Shown: positions 33,926 to 47,300, counted from the stretch's first letter. The stretch: 64,000 nt of DNA from Scenedesmus sp. ARA3 (GCA_004335835.1 RWJK01001578.1:428-64427), one strand, 5' to 3'. Made by a program: numbers and translations. Notes: generated by a model not told the origin, from the letters alone.

Positions 33926-35974
33926 CTACTGGGCCAGCTGCCCGCTGCTGCTGGGTGCTTCGCTGCTGGTTACCGCCGACGCTGCTGCTGCTGCTGCTGC
34001 TGACGTTGACAATGGTACTGCGGCGTCTACGGTGCTGTCTTTGACAAGCAGCGGGCCAGCTGCCACAGGCAGCACAGGCCGCACGCCTGGCGGTGCCCTG
34101 GGGATGACCATGGGCGGTTCACCTGCAACAGCAGCAGCAGCCGGCAGCAGCAGCAGCAGCAGATGCACAGCACGCTGGAATGGAGGCAGAAGTGTGGAGC
34201 GTCTGCCAGGTTCTGCCATCTGCCTCACACTATGGTGCTTGGCAGGAGGCCCTCAGCAAGACTTGCAGGGATCTGCAGAGGCCTACCAGGGCCCTAGCTG
34301 GTAGAAGATGTGTGCAGCACAGGCGTCCAACCCTCCCTTATCATCACCATCACTCATAAGATACGACAGTGCTTTGTGGCGCAGCAATGTTGCTGCTACT
34401 GCAGCACAGCTCACCTATTCTGAACCTGTGCAGGAACTGCTGCAGGTGCTCTGCTGTCTTGCCAGGCTCATCTTCCTGCAAGCACAGCGGGCAGCAGCAT
34501 CCTTGCCATCACGCAGTGCCACTGCTGGCAGCATCGCTGCCAGCGTTCAGCTCAACCAAACTGCAAGCGGCGCGCCTACTCAAGCCCTCCATGCGTGCAA
34601 AGTCATGGCATTGACACTACCAAATGCAGCAAGCACGGCTGCTGCCAATTGCTCAGCTAGGCGTTGATTGCTGCTCCAGCCGCAGATACGACGGTGCCGC
34701 ACGATGAATGGCCGCACCTGGATGGCATGGCCAGCGGTTGGCATCAGCACCAGCTGGAACTTGCCCTGCATCTGCCCAATGGTCAGCGACTTGTCCAACC
34801 TGCGGCACAGCAGCCCCCAAGCGTCCCTATCACCCTCGACACATGGCGGCAGCTAGTCCGCATGCATGCTCTGAGCTCACGAGTGATTGAGCGACAGCAG
34901 CTGCCAAGTGAACTACGGCACACAAACCCATGCAACTGGGCGTCCTGCAAAGGGCGTGGTGGTAAACAACATACACACACCGCGCCAACACCTTCACCTG
35001 CCTTGGTCCTGCGCGCCTGTGTGCTGCGCTTTTCAGGAGCCGGCACAATTGCCAGATATGCACACCCACCTGTCTGTGCCTGCCAGCAGCAGCATCTTGG
35101 GCACAGGCAGCGACAGGAATGTGTCACTGAGCCCCCGGTACCAGCCCTCCCAATGCGGCCGGCTGGCTGTTAGGGGTGTGCGCCATGTCAGCATACCAGC
35201 AGCAGCAGCGTCACCCGCAGGGGCCTGGCGCAGCAACACAGCCAACAGCAGCAGCAGTGAGAGGGTGTATCTTCCGCCAAAGCTGTACTGTTGCACGTGT
35301 AATACCCGCCAAACTGTACCATGCGCTGAATAGGGATACCCAGCTGATGCATGCGGCTGCAGGCCCTGAGCAAGAGTTTGGCCAGTGAGCTGTGTTGTGG
35401 CTGCTGCCTTGTCAGCCTGGCCTGGTGCGGCTCACCTGCTGCAGCTGTGAGGGCAGCGACAGCCCGGCCAGCTCCCTGTTCTTGCAGATGCCGCTGCGCA
35501 CCGCCCACTCCGCTGCCGCCTGCACCGACTGGAACATGGCTGGCCTGCTGTTGAGCACACCCATCATGTGCGGCAGGGCAGCTGCAGGGCAAATGTGGCA
35601 AGTTTGAAAGATGGAAGGTGACACAGGTGAGACAGGGATGAGCTTAACAGCGATTGTCATGATGCACGGCGTAACATACCCTGCAGACCCGGCCAGGGTG
35701 CTGTGCTGCCCGCAATACACTGCATCTGAATCTTGCACGGCCACACTGACAGAAGCAACCATGCAGCTGATCACGCAGCACCTGCAAGATGGTAAGCATT
35801 CCTGTGAGCAAAGCACAGCAGCGCATCCGTAAAATCCAGCCACCCACCTAGTGCGGTGCCCTCCACCACATCGATGACCACCACGCCATCCAGCCCGGTG
35901 ATCTCCTTGGTGGCAGCGGCCCACACAGCGAGCGCCCCACCCATGCTGTGACCGACCAGCAGCGTGGGCACACG

Positions 35975-36006
<32 letters not shown>

Positions 36007-37715
36007 CAAACAGCGCCTTCCAGACCTCCACTACGTCACGCATCATGGTCTGTGTGCAGAATATCGGCAGTGGTGGAGGGTTAGAGGCGAGAGTCAATGG
36101 TGGGCAGGCAGCACAGCCACGTCACCAGCTGCGGGAGTCTGGAGCAGCAGCACGGGCAGACACAGCTGATTGCTGCAGCCGATACAGCATTACAGCAACT
36201 GCTGTGGTGGCATCCAATATCCAAGTGCCAGCACTGTCAGCAGCGCTCCTGGGCTGCTTCATCATGTCCAGCAGGCAGCATCCCAGCAACATTGCAGCTG
36301 TACAGCATCGGTCAAGCAGCAGCAGCAGCAGCAGCATCGTGCGGGTGCACCAGCTCACCTCTGCTGAGAAGTCCAGGTCGTCTGCTGTGCTAGTCTCGCC
36401 ATGGCTGCGCAGGTCTGGGGCCACCACACGGTACCTGCAGCGGCAGCACATAGCAATATGATAACATGGTGGTGGCGGCATGCTGGCAGCTGCACGGGCT
36501 GGCCAGACAGGAGCAGCTGCCACAACAACAAATGGCTGTCTGACGGCAGTACCCAGTGGCGTGCTGCTGTACTAGCTCATATAAGCGTGCTTGCATTGGT
36601 CGCATGATGCTGTGCAAGCCTTGTGCGCTGCATGTGGCGTACAGCAGCTGCATGCAAGGCTGCGCGACTGCTGTTGCCACCGCTTCACACCCATTAACAG
36701 CATACAGGGCCCACACACATGACAGCTTGCAGGAGCTGGAGCCCAGTATGCATATGCAGCACTGGAGCAGCACCAGTGCTTGCAGGACAGCTCACCTGTC
36801 TTTGAGGTGCTTGGCTACTAATGACCATGTCAGGCCTGTGTAGCCTCCACCATGCAGGCACAGCACCACCGCACCTGAAGAGCCTGCTGTGTAGACATTG
36901 AAGGATCCCCTGCAGGTGGATGCGGCGACATGCGACAGCGGTTGTACTGCTGCTGGTGCAGGTGGTACAGCTGGCAAAGATGCGTCTGACCAAGGAACCC
37001 ATGCAGACGCGAGTGTTGGCTGCTTGTTGGATGGTTAGAAGCAATGCGCTGGCCGTGTGGAGAAGTTTTGCAGCTGCATTGTTCCTGTGCAACTCCTGTT
37101 TGTGCAGCCTGCCATGCCACACTGCCATGACTTGCGGTACAGCACAACATCAACAGGGCACTGCAGCTTCTAGTTGCTGCTTGCATGCGGAACAGGATGC
37201 AGCTACAACATATTCTTTGGACAACAAGGTGTCTTGCAAGTGTCTGTACAAAGCAGATCATCAAGAGCTCACCTCCCTTCTATGTCCACCTGCTGCTTAC
37301 TGTCCCAGTAATCTCGCCAGCTGCGTTGTTCTATGCTGCGCCTGCTGCTACGTGCTGCCTGTTGCTGTTCCGTAGGGTTGTCTAACGAAAGCTCTCCTGT
37401 ACTAGCCTGCACGTCCTCTGGTATCTGATCAAAGGCTGAGTGAGCGTTCAACGTAGATGCCATCAAGGCGCGCTTTCGCATGTTCTGCTGAGCAGATTTA
37501 ATACTGGGAGGCTTGAAAACGCCACCGGAAGGCCCTGGTGGTTTGTCATCCATGCGTCCCGCTTGTCCGCTGAGAGAACGCACGGTGAAGTCGCGGTTGA
37601 TCAAGTGTCCAGCAGCAATTGTACTGCACAGTGATACAGGCAAACCAACAGTTGATGCTAAGAAACTAGTCCACGCATAAGCAGACGTGCTATATGGAGT
37701 GGTGAGGTTTGCCAT
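33926..37715 (-). CDS. PPME1: Protein phosphatase 2A methylesterase 1 (PME-1)
   Basis: Alpha/beta hydrolase that removes the C-terminal methyl ester of the PP2A catalytic subunit. Exons right to left: 37715-37273, 36909-36796, 36434-36359, 36049-35848, 35581-35436, 35224-35070, 34799-34718, 34475-34415, 34122-33926; phases agree, 491 residues. LCLHGGGYTGLTWSL and VAPDLRSHGET precede the nucleophile GHSMGG (Ser ~246), then VVIDVVEGTALG (Asp ~271) and, after LLLAGTDRLDKSLTIGQMQG, the His in AGHAIQ (~403). These match PPME1 block by block. A Ser/Asn run follows WKALFG. The last exon adds about 65 Pro/Val/Ala/Ser-rich residues after the usual end. An in-frame ATG at 37553 (MDDKPPGPS) would give a 437-residue protein and is equally plausible as start. 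Exon 8 (EDEPGKTAEHLQQFLHR) shows that the open read-through after AGHAIQ is intronic. Confidence 0.92.
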
Positions 37716-37874
37716 GGCTTCTTTGAAGACTGTGTTACAGTGATGATTAGCGTTAGCGTCACTGTCATGTCATGTAACACTTGCTGCAGCACATGAGCGT
37801 GTCAAGTACAGTACTATGGGGTGTCCATAGCTGCTTGCAACAACGGTATGACTACAACACAGGGCTCAAGTCCG

Positions 37875-37879
37875 TTACA
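37875..37879 (-). terminator. Candidate poly(A) signal TGTAA for the subtilase
   Basis: First minus-strand TGTAA downstream of the stop at 39730, about 1.85 kb away; a second lies at 37735-37739. Confidence 0.35.
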
Positions 37880-39551
37880 GAGTTAGCAGCACACTTTGCA
37901 GTGTGCTTGTACAACACCACGTACGCTCTGCACCATACCCTCGACAAGTGTCAGCAGCTGTTTGTGCAGCTGTACTGATGCGTCACGGATGCCTGCTCTA
38001 TAAGCAGGGTGATGTTGTGAATGCTCAGATGAAGTGGCTCAAAATCACTGCTGCTCAATGCTGCAGTGCAGCAGCCAACAAAGCCCACATGGCATCACGA
38101 TCAGCAATCAGCAGGCAGACAAATGCCACGCGAAGCATTGCCCGCCAGCACATGCGTATGCTCTCACTCCAAGTGCTACTTGAAGCATCATAAATGTGTA
38201 GTCAGCTTCTTTCAAGCCGTAGCAACCTAAACATCAACAGAGGACGTGCAAACCAATGGCAGCCCTGTGGGGTAAGACGTGTGGTCACAGCCAGCATTTG
38301 AGTGCGTCATTGAAAACGCTGAACCCACTGTTCAAGGTCAAGGGAGTCACGTCACTGCGCATCCCTGTGAACAAGACAGCATGATTCAGCAGGCTGTGCA
38401 TGCACCGCCTGCGGCAGTGACCAGATGGCTGCAGCTCTAACGCCCATGGGCGTTGCAAGCATCAAATGCTCAGGTGACACCTCCATGGGTCTGTCACTGA
38501 CCAACCATGTATGTGCTGCAGCAGCTGCTACCAAAGCAAGCAGGTGGCAGGCATGGCAGGCCCATCTCTGAGTGCACTGCCGCCTGCGCATGCATTGCTA
38601 GGCAGCATGTACTGAAAAAGAAGCTGCTGTGACAGCAGAGCTGCATGCTGAAGCCCTCAGCAGCCAGCAGCAGCAACATCAAGTGCTGGGAAAGGGAGAA
38701 AGACACGCGATGACCCAGAACATCAAAGCATGACCCTCAACCCAAAATGTACAGGTGTGGGATGAGCCCTAACCAACGTTGGTTGGCGTCCCGTGTGCTA
38801 ACAAGCACTCTTAAAGAGAGAGAGAAGCAAAACGCATTTGTAAACATATGCGTGTGTCGATCAAATCAAGCACGGCTCAAAAGAGCCTTGCTGGCAGCAG
38901 CAGCTGCAGCTGCTGTTGCTATGCACCTGTGCAGCTAAAGCGTGCTGCAGACCCTGCACACAGTGCAGGGTGCGCAGGGCAACCATAGACAGGAGGCACC
39001 ACTGCCAACGCCACTGATGTGCGGACTTAAGATGTCAAACGCCATGCCCCTGTCACAGCAGCAACAGGCTGTAAGGCTGGAGCAGTGTGCCACAAAACCC
39101 CCAAACTGCATCACCTGCTACATCAATCAATGGCCAAGCTTTGCACTCGAAAAACCATACTTCGCCGGGGTTGTTTAGTGCTTATTCTATAAACAAGCGC
39201 CAGCAGCAGTATGCTGACAGCGCACGGCTTTCTCTGCAGCCGCACACAATGCCATAAACATACTCATGTAAGCATGCGTTGCCTATATGGGAGGTGCCCT
39301 GGCAGCAGCACGCACTCCCTGCACTTGTTGAACACAAGCTTTGTTGCAAGTGCAAGCACGCAGGGTCGCTTGCTTGACCCAAAATATGCGGCTACACAAG
39401 GGAGCGGAGGTAGGGTGCGTGAGTGCACGGGTGTGCAGTGTGGTGCTTCCATGACAATGACAAAGGCTGCATGCACGAAGAGCTGCAACCTGGAGCCTTT
39501 CAGCAAGCAAGAGCATTTGGCAGCGCTAGCTTCCGGGGGAGCACACATGTG

Positions 39552-39606
39552 TGTACATGGCCGCAAATAGCGGCTGTATGTATGTACATGGCCGCAAATA
39601 GCGGCT
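39552..39606 (-). promoter_or_regulatory. Twin hairpin repeat with a PUF-type site in the subtilase 3' UTR
   Basis: A 24-base unit occurs at 39552-39575 and 39583-39606, 31 bases apart and identical. Each contains GCCGC-AAATA-GCGGC, a perfect 5-bp stem with a 5-base loop. On the transcribed minus strand the spacer makes UGUACAUA (39588-39581), an exact match to the PUF/Pumilio consensus UGUANAUA. The element starts about 125 bases after the subtilase stop codon. A role in mRNA control is inference. Confidence 0.5.
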
Positions 39607-39729
39607 ACGTGTTGCCCACAGGCCTGTCATTGGTGAGGCAGGTACTCCAGCAGAACAGCACAGCAGGCTGTTGCTGCGCAGAGGTGCGCTTCTGTACAGG
39701 AGGATAGCTGGCTGAACCCATGTCGAGCA

Positions 39730-41058
39730 TCACTGGTAAGCAAAGTAGAAGTTGTACTGCCGCGTGTCCATGGTCATGACCTTCACCCGCCAGCAGCTGC
39801 CACTTGTTGCTCCCGCCTTCGCGGTGCTCAAAACGTACTGCCCGCATGTCTCGCCGAGTGGCTCCTCTGTCACATTCAGAGGCACTGTTGTCACCTGCCT
39901 GCAGGCTGTCTTCTCAGTAATCTCCACAGATTTGATCACTTGCCTGCCATCACCCGGACAGATCGTACCGCCGCCCACATTGATGTTGACGGGCAGTACA
40001 ACCCTGGCGTTCAGCGGTACAGAGATGAACCGGCTGCGCACAAAGCTGACATTCCACCTGCAGCGGCTCTGCCCGGTCCCCGCCGTTGTGACCGGCACAA
40101 AACCGAGTGCTGCAGCGCAGATGCAGCCTTCGGTCAAGCTCCTGCGTGCTGCATTGCACATGCAGCCCTGTGCGGCGCTGCACAAGCCGGGCACCTCGCA
40201 TAGCTGCGTCTTATCTTGTGCACATGCGCTGTTAGAGGCTCGGCTAGTGTCCAGCACGCAGGATGGCCCAGTACCGCGGCAGGTGCCTAGGCCGCTGGTG
40301 CCGTTACATGCGGTGTTGAAAGGCTTGAAACTGTATCGGCACTTTCTCTGGTCGTCGATAGCCACACACCAGTAGGACGTGCTGTTGACGTTGCAGGCAG
40401 GGTCGGCGACACCTGCAGAGAAGCACATGGCAGCAGAGCATGACGTCAGCAACTCTGGCTGCTTGCTGAGTACCTGATTTGGCCATCCACCAGTAAATCT
40501 GCGATTGCAGCAATGTACACACTCTGCCGTGAATGGATGCAAGCAAAGTGCTGCATCGCCTGCAGCCTGCACTGCCCGCTCAGGCTTACACCACAAGCTG
40601 CAGGGCAGCAAAACAACATACTCTGCTTCCTAAATCAGACTCACCTGAAGCAGCATCCACGCAAGGAGGTATTCTGCGGGCAGCGCAGTCGAGGGGTGGT
40701 GCCACAGCCTGCTGCACACAGTCGTAAGCAGCCTGCACATTCAGGATGCCTCCGCCCAGATTTGCATTTGGGTTGTACACAAAGCGCACTGGGTCCGTTG
40801 CTGTGCTGAGGAGGCAGTCCTTCACGACTGCGCCTGTTGCTGCTGGGAATGCGTTCATAAGCAGCATGGCTGCACCAGCGACATGAGGGGATGCCTGCAG
40901 CAGCACAGCACAGAGCGGCAACGACAGTACAGTGAGACTTGCGGCCTCATAGTTGCCACCGCACGTTTGTTGATATGGACACAACAGTGCACAGTCAAGC
41001 CTGTGTAGCTGGTGGCTGCTTTGAGCACACGGTGAGCTGCAGTAGCATGCAGGGCTTG

Positions 41059-41097
<39 letters not shown>

Positions 41098-44000
41098 GCA
41101 AAGGGGCTCACCATGCTGGTGCCCGACATCTTGCCAACAGCCCAAACGTCTGCCCCGCCATTTGAGTTGACCGAAGACAGGATGCTACCACCCTGCAGCT
41201 CCCAGCACAACATGAGCAGTGGTGAGCGCTTTGTTCTGGATACGACAGGAGCACCACATGCATGTAACGTGAGGTAGCAAATTGTTCTTGTACACCCGCT
41301 GTTGAGCACACACCACCTGGAAAGCTAGCTGGGTACATTCAACTGTTGGTGGTTACAGTGACAAGTGCACATGTCTAGGTCTTCTGCTGGGTGACATCAG
41401 CAGCCATGGCTGCAGCAGCAGGGTTCTCACCGGAGCAGCAATCTTCACAGCTGCGCCAAAGTTGCTGAACGACGACAGCATGTCTCCCTGGTCAATCGAC
41501 GCCACCGCAATCAGGCACGGCACCTCATCTCCAGCATACGCAGCGGGATATGTCGCTTTGTCGTAGTTGGGGTTGTCCACATTGACGGCAAAGTTATGTG
41601 CTGCTACGATTGCAATACCGCCGCCTTTGCAGATGTGGTCGTTGAGGCCTGCTCTCAGCAACGCAACAGCAGCATCTGTCCTTGACCATTCGCCACCCAG
41701 CGAGAGGTTAACCACCCAATGGGCGTCCCGCTGCCTTGCATGCGCTAGGCAGCGCACAATATCAGAGATGGAAGCACCATCTGCGTCGCCGTTCTGGCCA
41801 AATACGTTGCAGGAAACAGGCTTGCGGCCAATGGCAGGGCCAAGGATGCCAGCCACTCCTGAAGGGTCGTTGCCACCCCAAGCGCTCGCAATCTGCAGCG
41901 ACAAAGCATACATCAGCGGGGGTGTTGCAACAACACTGTTACGGAAAAGAAACCGTTTGTTTGCTGCGCTTGCCACCAAGTGAGAAATTGTGCAAAGGTG
42001 CTGCAGCTGCGCCAGATGTGGGCTTCATGGCGTGTATGGATACAACAGAAGCTCCTCGTGGCAATTCAACACAAATAATGTTGCGTTGCCGCATCATAAT
42101 CCGGGCGCGCTGTTTGTCCTCACCGTGCCAAACACGTGCGTGCCATGTGAGCTGAAGCCTGCCCTGCCTCCCTCGCTGTTGCTGCTGCGCTGCGAGCTGA
42201 TGGTGATGGTGGTGGACCTCTCCCTGTCAACCTGGTTGGCTATATTGTAATTCATGAAGTCTGCACCAGTGTCTGCAGGCAGCAGCAGTCCCAAACATGC
42301 CGCAATGCGTCAGTCGGGTGTGCTGGGTATGAACACGAACAGGTAGTGCTTGAGCAGCGGCGCGTAATGCACAACATGATGTTGCAACTGACAGCACTGC
42401 TGCTCAAGCACCGTGTGAGCAGAAGCATAGGAAGATGCAGGTGGCAGCAACACCGAGCTGCACAAGTGACACAAAGAGCCGCCCGGGTACGTCGGCCATG
42501 TTGCACACTAAGTCGGCCAATTGCTTCGAACTCGAGCTCACCTACAATAGTTCCAGCGCGTGTGACGCTGCTCAGAGGCATGCTAGTGCCCATCTGCCGC
42601 CACAGAGCAGGAACGCCAATCCTGTTCATGCCCTGCACACGCGCAGAAACGTTACCAACCACATTGTCAAATCGCTGAAGCTGCTGACGCACGTCAAGCT
42701 AATGACTTTGGCAAGTTGACGCAGGTGTTGAGCCGCTCAACATGGAATGGCATTCCATGTGCGCGGCTGCCTGCTGAAACGCTTGGCTGCACGTTGCGTT
42801 CAGGTAGCATGTAGCACCACCGTCAATAGTGGGTGTCCGACCCTGCATGCACATGCTGCTGCTGCTGCTGCTGCTGCTGCGGTGCAAGCAACTTACCCAG
42901 AGTTTGCTGCATGTCCCAGCAGCACACTCTGCCGGCAGCATGCCTGCTGGCACCACCTCATCTGGTGGCGCATTTGGTGCTGCTGCTGCCTCCTGCGCAA
43001 GTCCGCGTATTGACACAAATGCTTTCCTGCCGCGCCCCACCCGCCTGAAAGCTGGCCGCTTCACGCCAGCAGCACTTGCAGCGGCTGCATGTGGCAGAGA
43101 AGAACCGAGATGCAGGGGCGGGCAGGCAGGCGGTTAGTTACACCTATGCCGCCTTGGTGCCGACTTGTCTCGTGTCCCATTTGGGGATTGTAACAGGCGT
43201 TGCTGCCGTTGGCGCTGCTGGCACTGCTCTGTGCCAGCAAGCTGCTCCGGCTGGACTGGCGTGTGCTGGCAGCTAGGTTGATTCAGGAACCACAGACGGC
43301 GCACTCAGCTGGGTTGCATGGCTGAGGTACGAGGTGTTACCACATCATTTCTTTTGCAACGCCCGTCCACCGCATGCAGGAACTGCAGTGTGCATGCTTG
43401 CTGCTCTGCAGCTGTCCCCTGCTGGGCTGCTCACCTCCTCCAAAGCCAGCGTTCATCCTTAGCTGCCCCATGACCAGCTCAACCGACTTGAGCGTAGTCA
43501 CCACTTTCTCTGCTGCTGCTGCTGAGGCTGCTGCTGGCGCTAACTGGCAGGACGCCCAGCCCTGCACTGGCAGGCGTGTGCAGCCTGTCACATCCCTGCC
43601 GATTTTGACTGCGAGGCTCTCCAGCAATGTGTTGTCATCTTCTAGCTCTAGCAGCACATGGCCATCTCCATCATCGTCTGCTCGCCGCTGTGGTGCTGGC
43701 AGCAGCAAAATGAGGGGAAGTGTGCGGGAGCAGCAACCGCCAGAATGTGGTGAGCTCAAGTGTGGTGGTTGCTGACGCTGAGTCATCTTTAACTTGGGAT
43801 TTGGGAGGTGAGGAAAAAGCGCTGACCATCATACCTGGCCACTGAACTGATGTGTGTTTTGTAATATGGGATACAAAGCTTTGCTGGACCAGCAGCATTC
43901 TGGCAGGACTGTCAGCTGCAACTGGCTCTGTGGGTTATGATGTGCCTGGGCAATAGAGCGCTAGGATTGCTGCTGGTCAATGCTTTAAAACCCCGTCAGA

Positions 44001-44351
44001 ATACCTGGGAGCTGCAGACACACATTGGCATGTCTTCTTATGCCATCAAGGCATGCATACAACAGCAGTGGCCTGGCCCCTTGAGCAGGCAGCAGCTATG
44101 GAAGCGTGCAGCGCCACAGCAAGCCTTACGCTGTGCATATAGCCTGACAATAACAACTATAACATGTTCGTGCGCATGTTGCTGCTTGATCACAGAGAAC
44201 TAGACGAACCTGGCGTGTTCGCCATTACTCCAGTTGCGGCAGCAGCTGCCAGCAGGCATACCAGCCAGCACGTGGCTATTTGGCAGCTTACATTCCCTCC
44301 TGATGAATGTCGCCGGCTGGCCAACTGTGTTCGCCCGCGCTGAAAGCTCAT
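39730..44351 (-). CDS. Secreted subtilisin-family serine protease (S8) with Cys-rich C-terminal region; 5' exons tentative
   Basis: Extracellular or cell-wall subtilase. Firm exons: 42632-42542, 42272-42124, 41892-41431, 41192-41112, 40894-40645, 40412-39730, all in phase. Catalytic residues: Asp in AGTIVDTGADF (split by an intron), His in SSHGTHVFGT, oxyanion Asn in VAAHNFAVN, Ser in SGTSMASPHVAGAA. The His motif has Phe where Ala is usual. Upstream exons 43687-43435, 43084-42897 and from 42842 are open and in phase with each other and look like a propeptide. A hydrophobic leader (CWLVCLLAAAAATGVMA, from ATG 44351) is the likely signal peptide, but its junction, and the one between about 42720 and 42632, do not resolve. 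The last 230 residues hold many Cys, then a beta-rich region ending TRQYNFYFAYQ. Green-algal hatching/lytic enzymes (VLE, sporangin) are secreted subtilases, so a wall-remodelling role is possible. Confidence 0.82.
41068..41098. repeat. (CTG)n/(CAG)n tract in a subtilase intron
   Basis: About ten trinucleotide units in the intron between 41112 and 40895, CAG on the sense strand and close to the donor site. Confidence 0.8.
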
Positions 44352-47300
44352 GATGAGAACAGCACCGGCAAAAGAGCGTGGTGGCCACAAAAATTATTTT
44401 TTAGTACTTAATCAACACAACTGTGCTATACGGCAGTGTGCCAACAGCTCTGAATCGGTGCAGCGCTTCTCCGTATGCTTCTCTAATTGATCCTGCGAGC
44501 GTATTTGCGTTCATGCACGGTCAATTTTACCCAAATCAACGAGTCTATGTATGTGAGCCAGGAGATCCCTCATATCAACCAGCTGGTGTCTGGTGAAAGT
44601 GAGACCCGACGGAGTGAGGGTCGGACTGTCACTTCATGACAGCTTCTGCTTGTTTTCCAACACCTCCAACTTCTAACGCGTGTCACATCGTCCCAAACGT
44701 TCGCACGAAATGCAGCTTGCTGTTCACAATCACGACGGGAACACCACCTGACCCTCCGACTGCGGGCGATTCTGGCAGCGGTGCTTGCCAGCAGTCCCTA
44801 ACAGTGTTCAACATATGAAAATAGCATTGTTAGATGGTTTTGTCGATTTCCGATCAATGGACCGTCCGTGCGAGCGACGCCAGCTTTTATAGTTCATCAA
44901 CTGGTTCCCAGGAACATTCTTGCACGGTGATCATTTCCTTTTCAGCACCCCCAACACGGAAGGCAAGCACGCACAGCCCCGCCACCGTATGAACTCACGT
45001 AGCCGCTGACTCGTTGACCCTCTGTTCATTCCATGGTGAGCAAAAGCAGCCAGCCACTGGCGAGCAGTCTGTGGTGCCAGTGCGCCCAGTGGCACATGCA
45101 TCAGGATATGCTTGCTGCAGCCTTTAACGTCACTACAACAAAGCGCGGCGCGCTGGCAGCCGCATGCAGACAAAGGACTGTAAGAACACCGATTCAGCCA
45201 CATGCAGGGCAAAGACAGCAGGCGAGGTGTTTCCCTGCCCATGCACGCACCACAACCCATGCTGGCGCCTTGGCGCACACAGCTAGCCCTGTCAACAAAA
45301 GGCAAGTCACCACCCTTCAGTTTTAAAGATGGCGGGGCATGCACGTCTCAAACAGCCTGATAGTCACTCAGTCACTCACTCAGCCCCTGCAAGCAGCAGT
45401 CGCACTGCCAGAACAGCAACCACCTGCTGAGGAAATGCATGTCAGGCCGCGTTGCTGTGACACGTTGCATCCAAACATAACCATGTGCCATCATAGCGTG
45501 GTGCCAAGAACTTCCCATGAAACAACCAGAGCTGGCGGCACGTACTCCTGCACGCCAGCTGCTGGCTCCAAGTCTGTCCTTCCTGAAATCAACGTTACCA
45601 ACACCACACAGTATCACACTGTGAGACCATATGTCGTCACCGCAAGCAGTGCAAGCCGCTCAGCGCGCACAACACCAGGTTGCAGCCAACTCAGCTGCTG
45701 CGCTGGCGACAAGAGCCGCTCACGTCTCACACTGACGCCTGGCAGTGCAGTCGCTTTGTCCACCCAAAAAGTTGAAACGACAGTGTAGAACGGCCACACG
45801 TGTGTTGCCCCTGCACTACTGCCAGAGGCAGCAGGTTAACAGCAGGCCTGGTACATGTATGCACCAGCAAGTTTCCTCCTGGTGCCACCAAATTACCACA
45901 TCTCCACCAAGAATGGATGGCAGTAGGCGCCATACACTTGCTGCTGCAGGCAAGCTGCAAGTCCAGCTCGTCGCACATGTCATGTGTTGCTTACGCAATT
46001 CATAGATGCAACCTACAACCCAAGTCATTTGCCGCATCATGCTAGTCAAACACCAACAACAAACCCCACACAAACAAACACCTGCAAAACACACAACACA
46101 GCTGCATTGCTGCTTGCTGCTGACGGCAGGCTGTTCACCTGCATTGGCTGCACACAGCGCTGCCAGGACACAACTGCTGCAAGACAGCAGGCAACCCCCT
46201 GGGTGCTGTGGCTGCAGACAATCACGCGGAGGGATGCAGCTGGCGTGCAGCACACACTGCTTGCGTTGAGACTGCTCCAGGGCTGTCTCATGCACGCACG
46301 GTGTCCCAACCTCCAACTCACAGGCGCTACATAACAACACCACTGGTGTTGGTGGCACCAGCAACACAATCCAGGTTTTCATATCTACACGCGTCTCTTG
46401 CTGGCAGCCAGGGCGCCGCTGCCCAAAAGCAAGCAGCCGGCATCAGACAAAGTGAGGAGCAGCAATGAAAGTAAATGCAATGCGTTTGAAGCAGGGTCAA
46501 GGTAAGCAGCCCAGAAAGGTCATCGCAGCCAGCATCACACTGGCGCGCGACTGCTGATGCAGCAATGCCAGCCCGCCGTGCAAAACTGTGTGCAGCAAGT
46601 TCAGGATGGCACACATGCAAAATGTGGGCTGCGAACAGCCGGCTTGTCACTCGCATAGCATCCTCCGAAGCAGCGCGATTTCCGGCAAAACAGCCTTCAA
46701 AAGTCTGGTCAAATTCAAGATAGTAGTAGTGCAGCCAGCTGCTACGTATGGACAACACCACAGCAGCTGTGACAGGCACACACTCTCAGTAACCAAGATC
46801 CAGTTGGTGCCACAGCCGGGAACGCTGCATATTTGCCTCGCTGCTTTGGCACTGCTGCTCCAAGGTATCTGGCAGCAGGTGGCCTCTGATTCAACAGTTC
46901 GTCCAGGACTCTTGCTGAATTCAGCAATGCACAGCCGCCGGGATGCAGCTATCACAAAACTGGCACATTTTGTGCACATGCTGCTCCCCCCAGCACCTCC
47001 ACAACCCCCGTCCGTTTACTCTACCAGGGCAAGCGTCACCGGCACAGCAGCAGCAGACCAAGGCGTGTCCCCTCCCCCACATGCAGCTGTTCATCTCTGA
47101 CTCACGCTGAGACAGAAACAGAAAAATGCTGCTGCTGTGGCAAGCATACCCAAGCAGCACCCAGCACCACACCATGCTGGCCTGCAGGCGCATGCCTCCC
47201 ATGCAGCATGCACTGCTGATCACTGCTACCAACCTGCCCACCAGCTGCTGCAGTCATCCACCACACCAGCGCAATTGGCAATAGACAGGCAGCACGCACT

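Larger units (their letters stand above)
37716..39729. other. Subtilase 3' UTR and PME-1 upstream region
   Basis: The minus-strand subtilase ends at 39730 and the next minus-strand gene starts at 37715. The first TTACA (TGTAA on the minus strand) after the subtilase stop is at 37875-37879, so most of this interval may be subtilase 3' UTR. Short open frames on both strands lack recognisable domains. The twin hairpin at 39552-39606 lies here. Confidence 0.45.

Noticed and set aside
33723..34304. 193-residue plus-strand frame
   Set aside because: Overlaps the last PME-1 exon on the other strand, whose splice phase is correct; the plus frame has no recognisable domain.
34580..34717. Read-through of PME-1 exon 7 into VRPFIVRHRRICGW
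   Set aside because: A canonical donor follows AGHAIQ and the next exon (34475-34415) restores the PME-1 sequence in phase, so the read-through is intron.
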